NCBI GenBank assembly: GCA_023458835.1
Contig: JAEWWY010000472.1
Location: 1-8,430 of the forward strand
Direction: 5' to 3'
Length of the DNA stretch: 8,430 nucleotides
Source: Bacillota bacterium
Lineage (GTDB): Bacteria > Bacillota > Clostridia > Christensenellales > Aristaeellaceae
A program made the position numbers and the translations under genes. The notes beneath the pieces are model-generated. The model was not told the origin of the DNA. It made no database searches and saw nothing but the letters and a program-made list of their open reading frames with translations. This document shows positions 1-6,855 of this stretch, piece by piece; position 1 is the first letter of the stretch; each line of letters opens with the position of its first letter.

Positions 1-244
1 GGCCCGCCTTGCCTATCAGGCGGCGGAGCATAATCATCAGGCGCCGGCAGGAGATTTTCACGGGATCATAGCACACAAGAAGGGAACGGTAGGTGGGTAC
101 CCACTCCAAAACGCCGGGAATGGCGGCACTTTTAAGCGCCATAGCCAGTGATTGCACCCTGCCGTTTATTTACTCGCTGATTTCCTGGCCGAATTGCACC
201 GTCAGCGCACAGTCCCCCACGGGCAGAAATACATATCCGTCCAT
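1..244 (-). pseudogene. pxpB: 5-oxoprolinase subunit B (PxpB/KipI family), interrupted by an in-frame stop, 3' end outside window
   Basis: Read right to left from ATG at 244, the first 24 codons give the typical PxpB/KipI beginning, including the segment LPVGDCALTVQFG, and then meet TAA at 172-170. In the same frame, 56 further codons run open to the window edge and continue the family pattern: INGRV directly after the stop, then IPGVLEWVPTYRSLLVCYDP, which matches the 'pGv.e.vP.yrsllv.yDp' stretch of PxpB. The frame is therefore one gene split by a nonsense codon. The start at 244 is chosen because AAGGGAGG lies 5 bases upstream; an earlier ATG at 262 would place that site inside the gene. 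It begins 17 bases after the DUF4392 stop, so it is the third gene of the same operon. PxpB works with PxpA and PxpC in ATP-dependent opening of 5-oxoproline to glutamate in the cytoplasm; KipI is the Bacillus name, known for inhibiting the sporulation kinase KinA. The family call is firm. Whether the stop is a real mutation or a sequence error cannot be told here. Confidence 0.82.
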
Positions 245-261
245 GGCTTCCTCCCTTGGCA

Positions 262-1350
262 TCACAGTTCTGCAGCACTGTTTTCCGTTTGGTAAAAGCC
301 TTTTTCCAGCACCTTGTCGAACCATGTTTTGCAGCTTTGTTCCAGCTTCATGGGATAGCTGATGCATTCGCGCATCAGTTCCACCAGCAGCACATGCATT
401 TTCAATTCGAATCCATCGATGGCGGGAATCAGCCAGCCATTCATATCCACCATTCCATTGCGGGTGGCGGCCAGCAGCATTTCCCGTTCCATGTCCCCGT
501 CGTGCATCACGGCCATATCCTTTAAAAGAAACGCCAGCGCGGCCATCAGGCCATAGCAGCCCCAGTCGGATACGGTTGCGGTGATCACATGATTGGCCCC
601 GGTTTTCGCGCAAATGCCCCCGCCGCAGCCGCAGGCGCAGGCACCTGGCGCGGCGTAGGGGATGTGCCTTTGAATGTGCTCCGAAAGCGAGCCCAGGCCC
701 ATTTCGTTGCCCAGGTCCCCGATGGCGATGGTAAGAATTCTGCGCTTGAACATCAGCTCAAACAGCACGTCGGATTTGTCTTCCAGCGCCGTCACGTTCT
801 TGCCGGTGGCGTTGTGGTATACACCCAAGCTGTTGGCGCCGGGATGCTCGATGCTGATGCCGGCCACTGGAGTATATTGATCCAGCAGTTCCTCCGCCTG
901 TGCCTGTGCCGCCTGCGCATCCTTGGTAAATGGGATCAAGGCCAGCGCTGCGGGATAATTGGAGGCTTCCTCAATGGTGTCGTAGGCGTGCAGCCCCGCT
1001 ACGGGAGCCATGTTCCTGGCGGCCGCAATGCAATCCTCCGGGCAAATGAGCACCGGTACTGCCGCAAAACCCCAGGCCAGAGTGCGGGCCAGCAAAATGG
1101 AACTGACGATGCCGTCCGTTTCCGGTTTTTGATGGGTGGGCAGCACAAAGCCCGTAAAGATATAAACGAGGCTCCCAGGCTTCAGCACCTTCTTCAAATG
1201 AAGTGCCGCGTTCATGGTCAGGGGAATTTTGCACTTCTCCCGCGCACCCTTATAGAGGATGCGGCACCCGCCGTAGCCGCGGGGGTCAAGGTTCATCAGG
1301 TCATCCAGGTTCTGGCCAACGTTTAAGCGGGTCAACTGCTGTTGATTCAT
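262..1350 (-). CDS. GLUCM-like / DUF4392 domain protein (D-glutamate cyclase C-terminal-like)
   Basis: This 362-residue soluble protein is recognisable as the DUF4392 (GLUCM-like C-terminal) family, the domain forming the C-terminal half of the mitochondrial D-glutamate cyclase DGLUCY. Motifs in order: the N-terminal LDPRGYG...LYKGAREK region (21-39), TGFVLP...ETDGIV (66-82), IEHPGANSLGVYHN (167-180), the glycine-rich IAIGDLGNEMGLG (208-220), and TVSDWGCYGLMAALAFLL (259-276). The DUF1445 (D-glutamate cyclase) domain present in DGLUCY is absent, so this is the stand-alone form. No signal peptide is visible; it should be cytoplasmic. The start is supported by TTGAGG 7 bases upstream. It follows dat by 24 bases and precedes pxpB by 17, so the context argues for conversion of D-glutamate to 5-oxoproline, but catalysis by the isolated domain is an inference. 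An unusual feature is a cysteine- and glycine-rich stretch, CACGCGGGIC, at 238-247, just before the conserved VSDWG motif. Family call firm, reaction uncertain. Confidence 0.85.
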   Translation of the reverse strand: MNQQQLTRLNVGQNLDDLMNLDPRGYGGCRILYKGAREKCKIPLTMNAALHLKKVLKPGSLVYIFTGFVLPTHQKPETDGIVSSILLARTLAWGFAAVPVLICPEDCIAAARNMAPVAGLHAYDTIEEASNYPAALALIPFTKDAQAAQAQAEELLDQYTPVAGISIEHPGANSLGVYHNATGKNVTALEDKSDVLFELMFKRRILTIAIGDLGNEMGLGSLSEHIQRHIPYAAPGACACGCGGGICAKTGANHVITATVSDWGCYGLMAALAFLLKDMAVMHDGDMEREMLLAATRNGMVDMNGWLIPAIDGFELKMHVLLVELMRECISYPMKLEQSCKTWFDKVLEKGFYQTENSAAEL

Positions 1351-1374
1351 GATAAAACCTCAAGAATTACATGA

Positions 1375-2235
1375 TTATGCGGGCGTTGCCACAAGGGTTG
1401 TGGCAGCATGCAAACGGGCCATGGAGGCGTCCTGCAGCGTTTTTAAAAGCTCCGGCGCGCGTCCGCCCACGGGCTTTCCGTCAATCTGACCGACAGGGCA
1501 GCATAGGGCGCCCGCGCTGGTATAGATCACTTCATCAGCATTCATCAGCTCATTCAGGGTAAAGGCCTCTTCCCGCACGGGAATGTTGTTGTCCTTGGCC
1601 AATTGGATCAGATGCATCCTGGTGATGCCGGGCAAAATTAAATTATTCAGCGGAGCGGTGCGGAAAACGCCATCCTTTAAAATGTGGATGTTGCTGTGGG
1701 CGCACTCGGTGACCATTCCGTCCCTGTGGAATACTGCCTCGTCGCAGCCGGCCTCCGCCGCGCGCTGGGAGGCCATGACGTTGGGCAAAAGGTTGAGACT
1801 TTTGATGTTGCAATGGAGATAGCGCGTGTCGGGGACGGTGATAAGCTTATATTTTTGATAAATATTCTTCATGGGGTTATGCCGGATGGTCACCCACAGG
1901 TTGGGCCCTGTGGCCGCGCCGGAGAAGGCATGATTGCGGATGCCGGTTCCCCTTGTGACCTGCCAGTAAAGCATGGCCTCCTTGCTGTCGACTTTCTTCA
2001 CCAAATCGCAAAGCAAATCGGACATTTCTTCCTTGCTCATGGCAAGGGGGATCTCAATCAGGGCCGCGCTGTTGTAAAAGCGGTCGATATGCTCCTTCAG
2101 GGCATAAGGGATATGGTTCAAGGCATAGGTGGCGTCGTATACGCCGTCGCCGAAGAAGCTGACCCGGGCGTTCATGGGCACCATCATATCCTGCAGCAGG
2201 CCAATTTTGCCGTTGTAATAACCCAGGTTCTCCAT
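1375..2235 (-). CDS. dat: D-amino-acid aminotransferase (D-alanine transaminase), class IV PLP enzyme
   Basis: This 286-residue protein matches Bacillus D-amino-acid aminotransferase closely along its whole length. It transfers the amino group between D-amino acids and 2-oxo acids, for example D-alanine + 2-oxoglutarate to pyruvate + D-glutamate, in the cytoplasm with PLP. Visible landmarks: FFGDGVYDATYA (27-38) around the active-site tyrosine; KEHIDRFYNSA (47-57); QVTRGTGIRNHAF (92-104), whose Arg100 and His102 correspond to the Arg/His pair that binds the substrate carboxylate and separates this enzyme from branched-chain aminotransferases; NIKSLNLLPN (143-152) with Lys145 as the Schiff-base lysine; and VTECAHSN (175-182) with Glu177 near the PLP ring nitrogen. 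The start at 2235 is preferred over an in-frame ATG at 2250, because GGAGG (2248-2244) lies 8 bases before it and nothing similar precedes 2250. It is the first gene of the minus-strand cluster, 24 bases ahead of the DUF4392 gene. I see no convincing promoter for it; a TATCAT at 2263-2258 would leave a very short leader. Confidence 0.93.
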   Translation of the reverse strand: MENLGYYNGKIGLLQDMMVPMNARVSFFGDGVYDATYALNHIPYALKEHIDRFYNSAALIEIPLAMSKEEMSDLLCDLVKKVDSKEAMLYWQVTRGTGIRNHAFSGAATGPNLWVTIRHNPMKNIYQKYKLITVPDTRYLHCNIKSLNLLPNVMASQRAAEAGCDEAVFHRDGMVTECAHSNIHILKDGVFRTAPLNNLILPGITRMHLIQLAKDNNIPVREEAFTLNELMNADEVIYTSAGALCCPVGQIDGKPVGGRAPELLKTLQDASMARLHAATTLVATPA

Positions 2236-2243
2236 TTGACTCG

Positions 2244-2248
2244 CCTCC
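2244..2248 (-). promoter_or_regulatory. Ribosome binding site of dat
   Basis: On the minus strand GGAGG sits 8 bases before the ATG at 2235. The ATG at 2250 overlaps this region and has no purine-rich site before it, so this site decides the start and shortens the product by five residues relative to the longest reading frame. Confidence 0.8.
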
Positions 2249-2384
2249 ATCCATTCTATGATATGCTAACCTTTGTTAACCTTCGCAAAACAGTTTTTTG
2301 CCGCCTGCGCAAGGTCACTTCCGGTTTTTATTCCCATAATCATCATACTGCGGTATGGCTGTTTTGTAAATCGATTTTGCATAC

Positions 2385-2415
2385 AACACAATTTAATCGT
2401 TTTACCTATTGTGTT
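2385..2415. promoter_or_regulatory. Operator-like inverted repeat upstream of the GH127 gene
   Basis: Perfect 8-base arms AACACAAT (2385-2392) and ATTGTGTT (2408-2415) are separated by 15 bases, giving arm centres about two helical turns apart, as expected for a dimeric repressor or activator. The right arm contains the proposed -35 box of the GH127 promoter, so binding would block or alter transcription of that gene. The regulator is not in the window and I do not recognise the site as a known consensus. Confidence 0.45.
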
Positions 2416-2437
2416 AATCCATTAAGTCTGGCATAAT
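2409..2437 (+). promoter_or_regulatory. Candidate sigma-A promoter with extended -10 for the GH127 gene
   Basis: TTGTGT (2409-2414), a 17-base spacer, then TGGCATAAT (2429-2437), which is an extended -10 (TG one base before the hexamer) with CATAAT matching TATAAT at five of six positions. Transcription would start near 2444 and leave a leader of about 64 bases before the ATG at 2508. It lies in an AT-rich patch that contrasts with the GC-rich genes on both sides. Confidence 0.55.
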
Positions 2438-2507
2438 GAAGCCATAAAAATGCGTTTTTGCGTGGAGTCCCCCAGGCCCGCGGCAAAAGCGTCAGGGAGG
2501 CAGTCAC

Positions 2508-4445
2508 ATGCTATCGGTCACGCGGTTTTTGGAAATACCAACCCCGGCTGAGGTCAAAATCAGCGGCGCATGGATGGGCGGAATCCTGGAAAACGTGCGC
2601 GGCAGGATGCTTCCCTTCCAGTGGGAAGTGCTCAATGACGCGGTGCCGGGAGTGGAAAAATCCCATTGTATCGAAAATTTCCGTATCGCCGCCGGGCTTG
2701 CAAGCGGCAGCCATTACGGCTTTATATTTCAGGACAGCGACCTGGCCAAATGGCTGGAGGCGGCAGCCTATCAGCTTCATACCGCCCCGGATCCTGATCT
2801 GGAGGAAAAGGCGGAAGCGGCCATCGACCTGATTGAAAAGGCACAGCTTCCCGATGGCTACCTGAACACTTACTTTCAGATAAACGGCCTCGAAAAGCGC
2901 TGGACCAATTTGCGGGACTGCCATGAGCTGTATTGCGCCGGGCACATGCTGGAGGCCGCCGTAGCGTATTTTCGGGCCACGGGCAGGCGCAGGCTGCTTG
3001 ATGTGATGATCCGCAACATCCTTCACATCGAATCCGTCTTCGGCACCGAAGAGGGAAAGCTGCCCGGCTATCCAGGCCATGAGGAAATTGAGCTGGCGCT
3101 GTGCAAGCTATACGATGTTACGGGCGAGGAACGCTTTTTGCGCCTGGCCGCCTATTTCATCAACCAGCGCGGCCAAACACCCAACTACTTTCTGGAGGAG
3201 TTGAAGCGCGCCGGCTGGACGGAAGCTTTTGCTTTGGCCGGGCATGGCCTCAAGTACGCCCAGACCCATCTTCCGGTACGGGAGCAGAAAACCATGGAAG
3301 GCCACGCTGTGCGGGCGCTGTACCTGGCTGCCGGCATGACGGATGTGGCGCTGCGCACACAGGATGAGGCGCTGTGGAACGCATGCAAAGCATTGTTTGA
3401 GAACATTACAAAAAAGCGCATATACATCACGGGAGGCGTGGGCGCCACCCATCACGGGGAGGCCTTTACCTTCGATTACGACCTGCCCAACGATACAGTC
3501 TATGCCGAAACCTGCGCCTCCATCGCCCTGATTTTCTTCTGCCATCGGCTTTTGCGCGGGGAGCAGCTCGGCGTATATGGCGATGTGATGGAGCAGACGC
3601 TGTACAACACCTGCATGGCGGGTATGCGGCTGGATCAAAAGGCCTTCTTCTATGTGAACCCCCTCTCTGTTTATCCGGAAGCCAGCCGTAAGGACCCCGG
3701 CAAGAAGCATGTGCTGCCCGAGCGGCCGGCCTGGTTCGGCTGCGCCTGCTGCCCGCCCAACCTGGCAAGGCTGCTATCCTCCATCGGTTCCTATCAGTAT
3801 GCCATGGATGGGAACCGGGTGTATGTACACCTGTACATGGAAGGGGAAGCTTCCCTTACCGCCGGCGGCCGGCCTGTCCGCATCGCCATGAAGACGGGAT
3901 ACCCCTTTGAGGAGCAGGTGCGCATCCTGCCCGGGCCCGGCGCGTACGATTTGAGGCTTCGGCTGCCCGGCTGGTGCAAAAAGCATCATGTCCTGCGCAA
4001 CGGAAAGCCGGTGGAGCCCGCTGTGGAAAACGGCTACCTGGCGGTTGCAGGCCCCTTTACAGAAAACGAGGAGATCCTGCTTCATATGGATATGCCGCCC
4101 CGCCGCTGCTATGCCCATGCGAACGTGCGGGAGGATATCGGCAAGGTGGCCGTTATGCGCGGCCCGCTGGTCTACTGCCTGGAGGAACGCGATAACGGCG
4201 CCGGGCTTCACTGCCTGTCCCTGCCAAGATCCGCGCAGCTTACGCCGGGTTTTGATCCGGAGCTGCTTCATGGCACGCCGGTGATCCACGCGGAAGGCAT
4301 ACGCATAAAGCCTGCCGGTGAATATCTGTACACCGACGCGCCTGCCTGGACGGAAGAAAAAACGGCGCTGACCTATATCCCCTATTTCCTGTGGGCCAAC
4401 CGGGGGGAGAATGAAATGGACGTGTGGGTCAGGGAAAGAACATAA
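2508..4445 (+). CDS. Glycoside hydrolase family 127 protein, beta-L-arabinofuranosidase-like
   Basis: This 645-residue enzyme has the GH127 layout: an (alpha/alpha)6 catalytic barrel over roughly residues 1-425 and beta-sandwich parts after it. The family releases beta-L-arabinofuranose from arabinooligosaccharides; the type enzyme is HypBA1 of Bifidobacterium longum. The HypBA1 metal and catalytic set (Glu322, Glu338, Cys340, nucleophile Cys417, Cys418) lines up with Glu318 in GGVGATHHGEAF, Glu334 and Cys336 in YAETCASIA, and Cys414/Cys415 in FGCACCPPN. Substrate-region histidines are seen at 139 and 146 (CHELYCAGHM) and 266 (EGHAVRA). There is no signal peptide, so it should act in the cytoplasm on imported oligosaccharides. 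The start at 2508 is backed by AGGGAGG 7 bases upstream. It is a single-gene unit, divergent from dat and convergent with the amylase operon, followed by a hairpin terminator. Length is normal and all key residues are present. Exact sugar specificity is inferred; related families (GH146, DUF1680 members) have other arabinan substrates. Confidence 0.9.
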   Translation: MLSVTRFLEIPTPAEVKISGAWMGGILENVRGRMLPFQWEVLNDAVPGVEKSHCIENFRIAAGLASGSHYGFIFQDSDLAKWLEAAAYQLHTAPDPDLEEKAEAAIDLIEKAQLPDGYLNTYFQINGLEKRWTNLRDCHELYCAGHMLEAAVAYFRATGRRRLLDVMIRNILHIESVFGTEEGKLPGYPGHEEIELALCKLYDVTGEERFLRLAAYFINQRGQTPNYFLEELKRAGWTEAFALAGHGLKYAQTHLPVREQKTMEGHAVRALYLAAGMTDVALRTQDEALWNACKALFENITKKRIYITGGVGATHHGEAFTFDYDLPNDTVYAETCASIALIFFCHRLLRGEQLGVYGDVMEQTLYNTCMAGMRLDQKAFFYVNPLSVYPEASRKDPGKKHVLPERPAWFGCACCPPNLARLLSSIGSYQYAMDGNRVYVHLYMEGEASLTAGGRPVRIAMKTGYPFEEQVRILPGPGAYDLRLRLPGWCKKHHVLRNGKPVEPAVENGYLAVAGPFTENEEILLHMDMPPRRCYAHANVREDIGKVAVMRGPLVYCLEERDNGAGLHCLSLPRSAQLTPGFDPELLHGTPVIHAEGIRIKPAGEYLYTDAPAWTEEKTALTYIPYFLWANRGENEMDVWVRERT

Positions 4446-4460
4446 AGGGATCCATCAAAA

Positions 4461-4494
4461 AACCGGGCCGCGGATAGGATATCGCGGTCCGGTT
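4461..4494. terminator. Bidirectional intrinsic terminator between GH127 and amylase genes
   Basis: A 12-base stem, AACCGGGCCGCG (4461-4472) with CGCGGTCCGGTT (4483-4494), pairs perfectly apart from one G.U and closes a 10-base loop. The plus strand continues TTCTTT; the minus strand continues into TTTTTT from the A-run at 4457-4462. It lies 15 bases after the GH127 stop and 10 bases past the amylase stop, so one hairpin can end both convergent transcripts. Confidence 0.88.
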
Positions 4495-4504
4495 TTCTTT
4501 GGCA

Positions 4505-6004
4505 TCATTCGCCGGCGATCAGCGTGCTGTAAGGCGGCAGCGTCACCGCATCCCCTTCCCGAACCATTTCACTGCTTTGGTAGACCGTTGTAAGCACGGA
4601 GCTGACGGATGCCGCCTGCTCCCTGGCGGTGAAATTGTGGATCACATGCAGCGTCTCGCCCCCGCCTTGCATGGTATAGGCCGCAAGCACATCATTGCCG
4701 GCGTCAAAGGGCGACAGCGTTCCCGTAAGAAGCGCGGGATGACCGTTGCGCAAAGCAATCAGGGTTTTATAGTGGGACAGAAGCGAATGGGGATCGCCTT
4801 GCTGCTGTGCAACCGCCTTGGCCGCCTTGTTGTAGCGGGATTCCCGCCAACTGGCCTGCAAAGGGTCGCCTTCGCCCCAGAGCATGGGCGTGCGCAGCTC
4901 CTCATCGGGCTTTGCGCCCAGCATGCCGATTTCCTCCCCATAGTATACGATGGGGTTGCCGGGCAGCGTCAGCAGCATATTGGCTGCCATCCTGGCCCGC
5001 TCCGGCCTGGCGCCCACCATGCCGTACAAACGGTTCTGGTCATGGTTGGTCAAAAACGGCGCGTCGATCACATCTTCCCGGACCTTGGCATAGGCACTGT
5101 AGATCTTTTGAAGATTTTGCACATACACCTTGCCGGAGCCGCCGGTTTTGACAAGGCCGATGATATATTCGCCCACATCGAAATTGAGCGCGGAATCAAG
5201 CCCTCTTAATAGCTGGGCCCGCCGTTCAACACGCTCCCATGCCTCGCCTAAAATGTAGCAATCGGGATGGCTCTCCTTGACGGCTGTAAAGAACTCCGCC
5301 CACCACTGGGCCGAGCGGTCCGTTTCCTGCATCCGGCCGAATTCGCCCTCGGCGTAGATGTGGGAGGTGGCGTCCAGCCGGAAACCGTCTACTCCCTTAT
5401 CCAGCCAATACCGGACAATGGAGATGACTTCCTTGCGCACGGCGGTTGTTTCAAAGTTCAGGTCAGGCATCCCTTCCCCAAAAAGCGCGTAATACCAAGC
5501 GCCTCCTGATTCACGCCATACCCTGGAGCCCCATACCGATTGCGCAAGGTCGATGCCGGCGGTGGATGCGTCGGCCCAGTGATACCAGTCCCGCTTATCG
5601 CTTAAGGGGTCCCTGCTTTTTGCAAACCATGGATGCCCGATGGATGTGTGGTTGAAGGGGATGTCCAGCAGCACTTTCATTCCCCGTTCATGGGCGGCCG
5701 CGAGAAAGGCCTCAAAATCCGCCATGGTGCCATAGTCCGGGTGGATGGAGCGGTAGTCCGTCACATCGTAGCCATGATAGGACGGCGAGGGGAATATGGG
5801 CATGAGCCATATGCCCTTCACTTGAAGGCTGCCCAGATAATCCAGCTTTTGGGTCAGGCCGTTCAAATCCCCGATGCCGTCGCCATTGGAATCCGCGTAG
5901 GAGCGGACGAACACCTCATAATACACGCCGCGCTCGACGGCCTGTGCGAAAGCCGGCAGAAGCAGCGCCAGCGCTATGAGCAAAGCAACGATACATTTCT
6001 TCAT
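4505..6004 (-). CDS. Secreted alpha-amylase family (GH13) glucanohydrolase
   Basis: This 499-residue GH13 enzyme hydrolyses alpha-1,4-glucosidic bonds in starch or maltodextrins. Residues 1-22 form a signal peptide: basic MKK, a hydrophobic run and a likely cleavage after AFAQA. No lipobox cysteine is present, so it should be released or cell-wall associated rather than lipid-anchored. The TIM barrel follows, with VYYEVFVRSYADSNGDGIGDLNGL (27-50, including the DSNGDGIGD calcium-type loop at 38-46), GYDVTDY (78-84), DIPFNH (114-119), DGFRLDATSH (206-215) with nucleophile Asp211, ILGEAW (251-256) with acid/base Glu254, and FLTNHDQNR (317-325) with Asp322. The catalytic triad is complete. A short C-terminal beta domain ends the protein. 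An AAGGA site inside the last codons of the upstream malG-like gene lies 9 bases before the ATG, and only five bases separate the two genes, so they are translationally linked. It is the last gene of the permease operon. Whether it prefers starch, maltodextrin or pullulan-like linkages cannot be read from the sequence. Confidence 0.92.
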   Translation of the reverse strand: MKKCIVALLIALALLLPAFAQAVERGVYYEVFVRSYADSNGDGIGDLNGLTQKLDYLGSLQVKGIWLMPIFPSPSYHGYDVTDYRSIHPDYGTMADFEAFLAAAHERGMKVLLDIPFNHTSIGHPWFAKSRDPLSDKRDWYHWADASTAGIDLAQSVWGSRVWRESGGAWYYALFGEGMPDLNFETTAVRKEVISIVRYWLDKGVDGFRLDATSHIYAEGEFGRMQETDRSAQWWAEFFTAVKESHPDCYILGEAWERVERRAQLLRGLDSALNFDVGEYIIGLVKTGGSGKVYVQNLQKIYSAYAKVREDVIDAPFLTNHDQNRLYGMVGARPERARMAANMLLTLPGNPIVYYGEEIGMLGAKPDEELRTPMLWGEGDPLQASWRESRYNKAAKAVAQQQGDPHSLLSHYKTLIALRNGHPALLTGTLSPFDAGNDVLAAYTMQGGGETLHVIHNFTAREQAASVSSVLTTVYQSSEMVREGDAVTLPPYSTLIAGE

Positions 6005-6009
6005 ATTGC

Positions 6010-6855
6010 TTATTCCTTCACCGCACCTGACGCCAGCACCTGCGTCATGTACTGCTGATTGATGGCAAACAGGATCATAAACGGCACGGCCACCAGCACG
6101 GCCCCGGCGGCGAACATGGTAAAGTTGGTCCGCTCCCGGCCGTTGATCATGTCAAAGAGGCCAATGGCCAGCGTCTTCTTGGCATCGGTTTTGATCAGAA
6201 GCCGGGGCAGGATGAAATCCATCCAGGGGCCTGTGAAGCTGGTCACCGCCAGGAAGGTGACCATGGGCCGGGCAATGGGCAGAATGATCTTTATGAAGGT
6301 GCGGAAGTATCCCGCGCCATCCACCCTGGCGGCCTCATCCAGCGAGCGGGGAACGGTATCCAGGTATCCTTTGATAAGCCAGGTGTTGTAGGGGATCTGC
6401 CCGGCGGCGTACACCAGGATCAGCCCCAGGTGCGTATCCAGCAGCCCCAGCCGCCAGACGAGCACGTACAAAGCGATCATTCCCGCAAAGGAAGGGAACA
6501 TCTGCAAAATCAGCATACCCATGAGCATGGGCTTTTTCGCCTTAAAGCGGAACCGGGAAAAGATGTAGGCCGACACCGTGGTGACGCATACCGACAGCGC
6601 GGAATTGACCGCCGCGATTTTGAGGGTATTCAGGTACCAGTTCACATACTTGGTATCTTGGAACAAGCGTGTAAACTGGCGCAATGAAAACTGCTGCGGG
6701 AAGGGATAAATGCCCAGGCCCGCCAAGGCGTCTCCCTCTGAAAAGGCGCTGGACACGGTGAAAAGGAGCGGGTATAGCACCAGTATCACCACCAGCAAAA
6801 GGAAGATATACAGCACGATATACCTTAACGCCTGCATGAAGCGGGAAGCCGCCAT
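6010..6855 (-). CDS. malG: Carbohydrate ABC transporter permease, MalG type
   Basis: This 281-residue inner permease has six hydrophobic segments (about 12-35, 78-99, 110-133, 143-160, 195-213, 246-266) and the cytoplasmic EAA loop EAARVDGAGYFRTF...ILP (174-193) that docks on the ATPase. It forms a heterodimer with the MalF-like protein to move oligosaccharides across the membrane. The N-terminal LYPLLFTVSSAFS and the C-terminal QQYMTQVLASGAVKE ending are typical of MalG-class permeases, which fits maltodextrin import and the amylase gene that follows. ATG at 6855 shares its A with the TGA stop of the upstream permease gene (TGATG), and AAGGAGG lies 10 bases before it. A GTG at 6858, 7 bases from the same site, is an alternative start one residue longer. 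The family is firm; maltodextrin as the substrate is inferred from the neighbours. Confidence 0.9.
   Translation of the reverse strand: MAASRFMQALRYIVLYIFLLLVVILVLYPLLFTVSSAFSEGDALAGLGIYPFPQQFSLRQFTRLFQDTKYVNWYLNTLKIAAVNSALSVCVTTVSAYIFSRFRFKAKKPMLMGMLILQMFPSFAGMIALYVLVWRLGLLDTHLGLILVYAAGQIPYNTWLIKGYLDTVPRSLDEAARVDGAGYFRTFIKIILPIARPMVTFLAVTSFTGPWMDFILPRLLIKTDAKKTLAIGLFDMINGRERTNFTMFAAGAVLVAVPFMILFAINQQYMTQVLASGAVKE

Noticed and set aside
1..169. Independent small gene made of the second part of the pxpB frame
   Set aside because: The only early starts after the TAA (GTG at 157, ATG at 142) have no good ribosome site, and family similarity runs straight across the stop, so it is one interrupted gene.
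170..172. Stop-codon recoding (selenocysteine or reassigned TAA) in pxpB
   Set aside because: The codon is TAA, not TGA; dat and the GH127 gene end with TAA; no special downstream hairpin is seen; the position is not a conserved catalytic residue in the family as far as I know.
170..613. 147-codon minus-strand frame that ends at the pxpB stop
   Set aside because: Only its last 24 codons are the pxpB start. The rest overlaps the DUF4392 gene in another frame and reads as noise.
589..1326. Plus-strand open frame (245 codons) opposite the DUF4392 gene
   Set aside because: Antisense shadow with Arg/Gly/Ala-rich translation and no family resemblance; the minus-strand protein is recognisable along its length.
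3108..3710. Minus-strand open frame (200 codons) inside the GH127 gene
   Set aside because: Shadow of the GH127 coding frame; no motif and no ribosome site of note.
4499..5209. Long plus-strand open frame (236 codons) opposite the amylase gene
   Set aside because: It lies wholly antisense to a clear GH13 gene with complete catalytic motifs, its translation shows no recognisable domain, and it starts next to the terminator. High GC content explains the openness.
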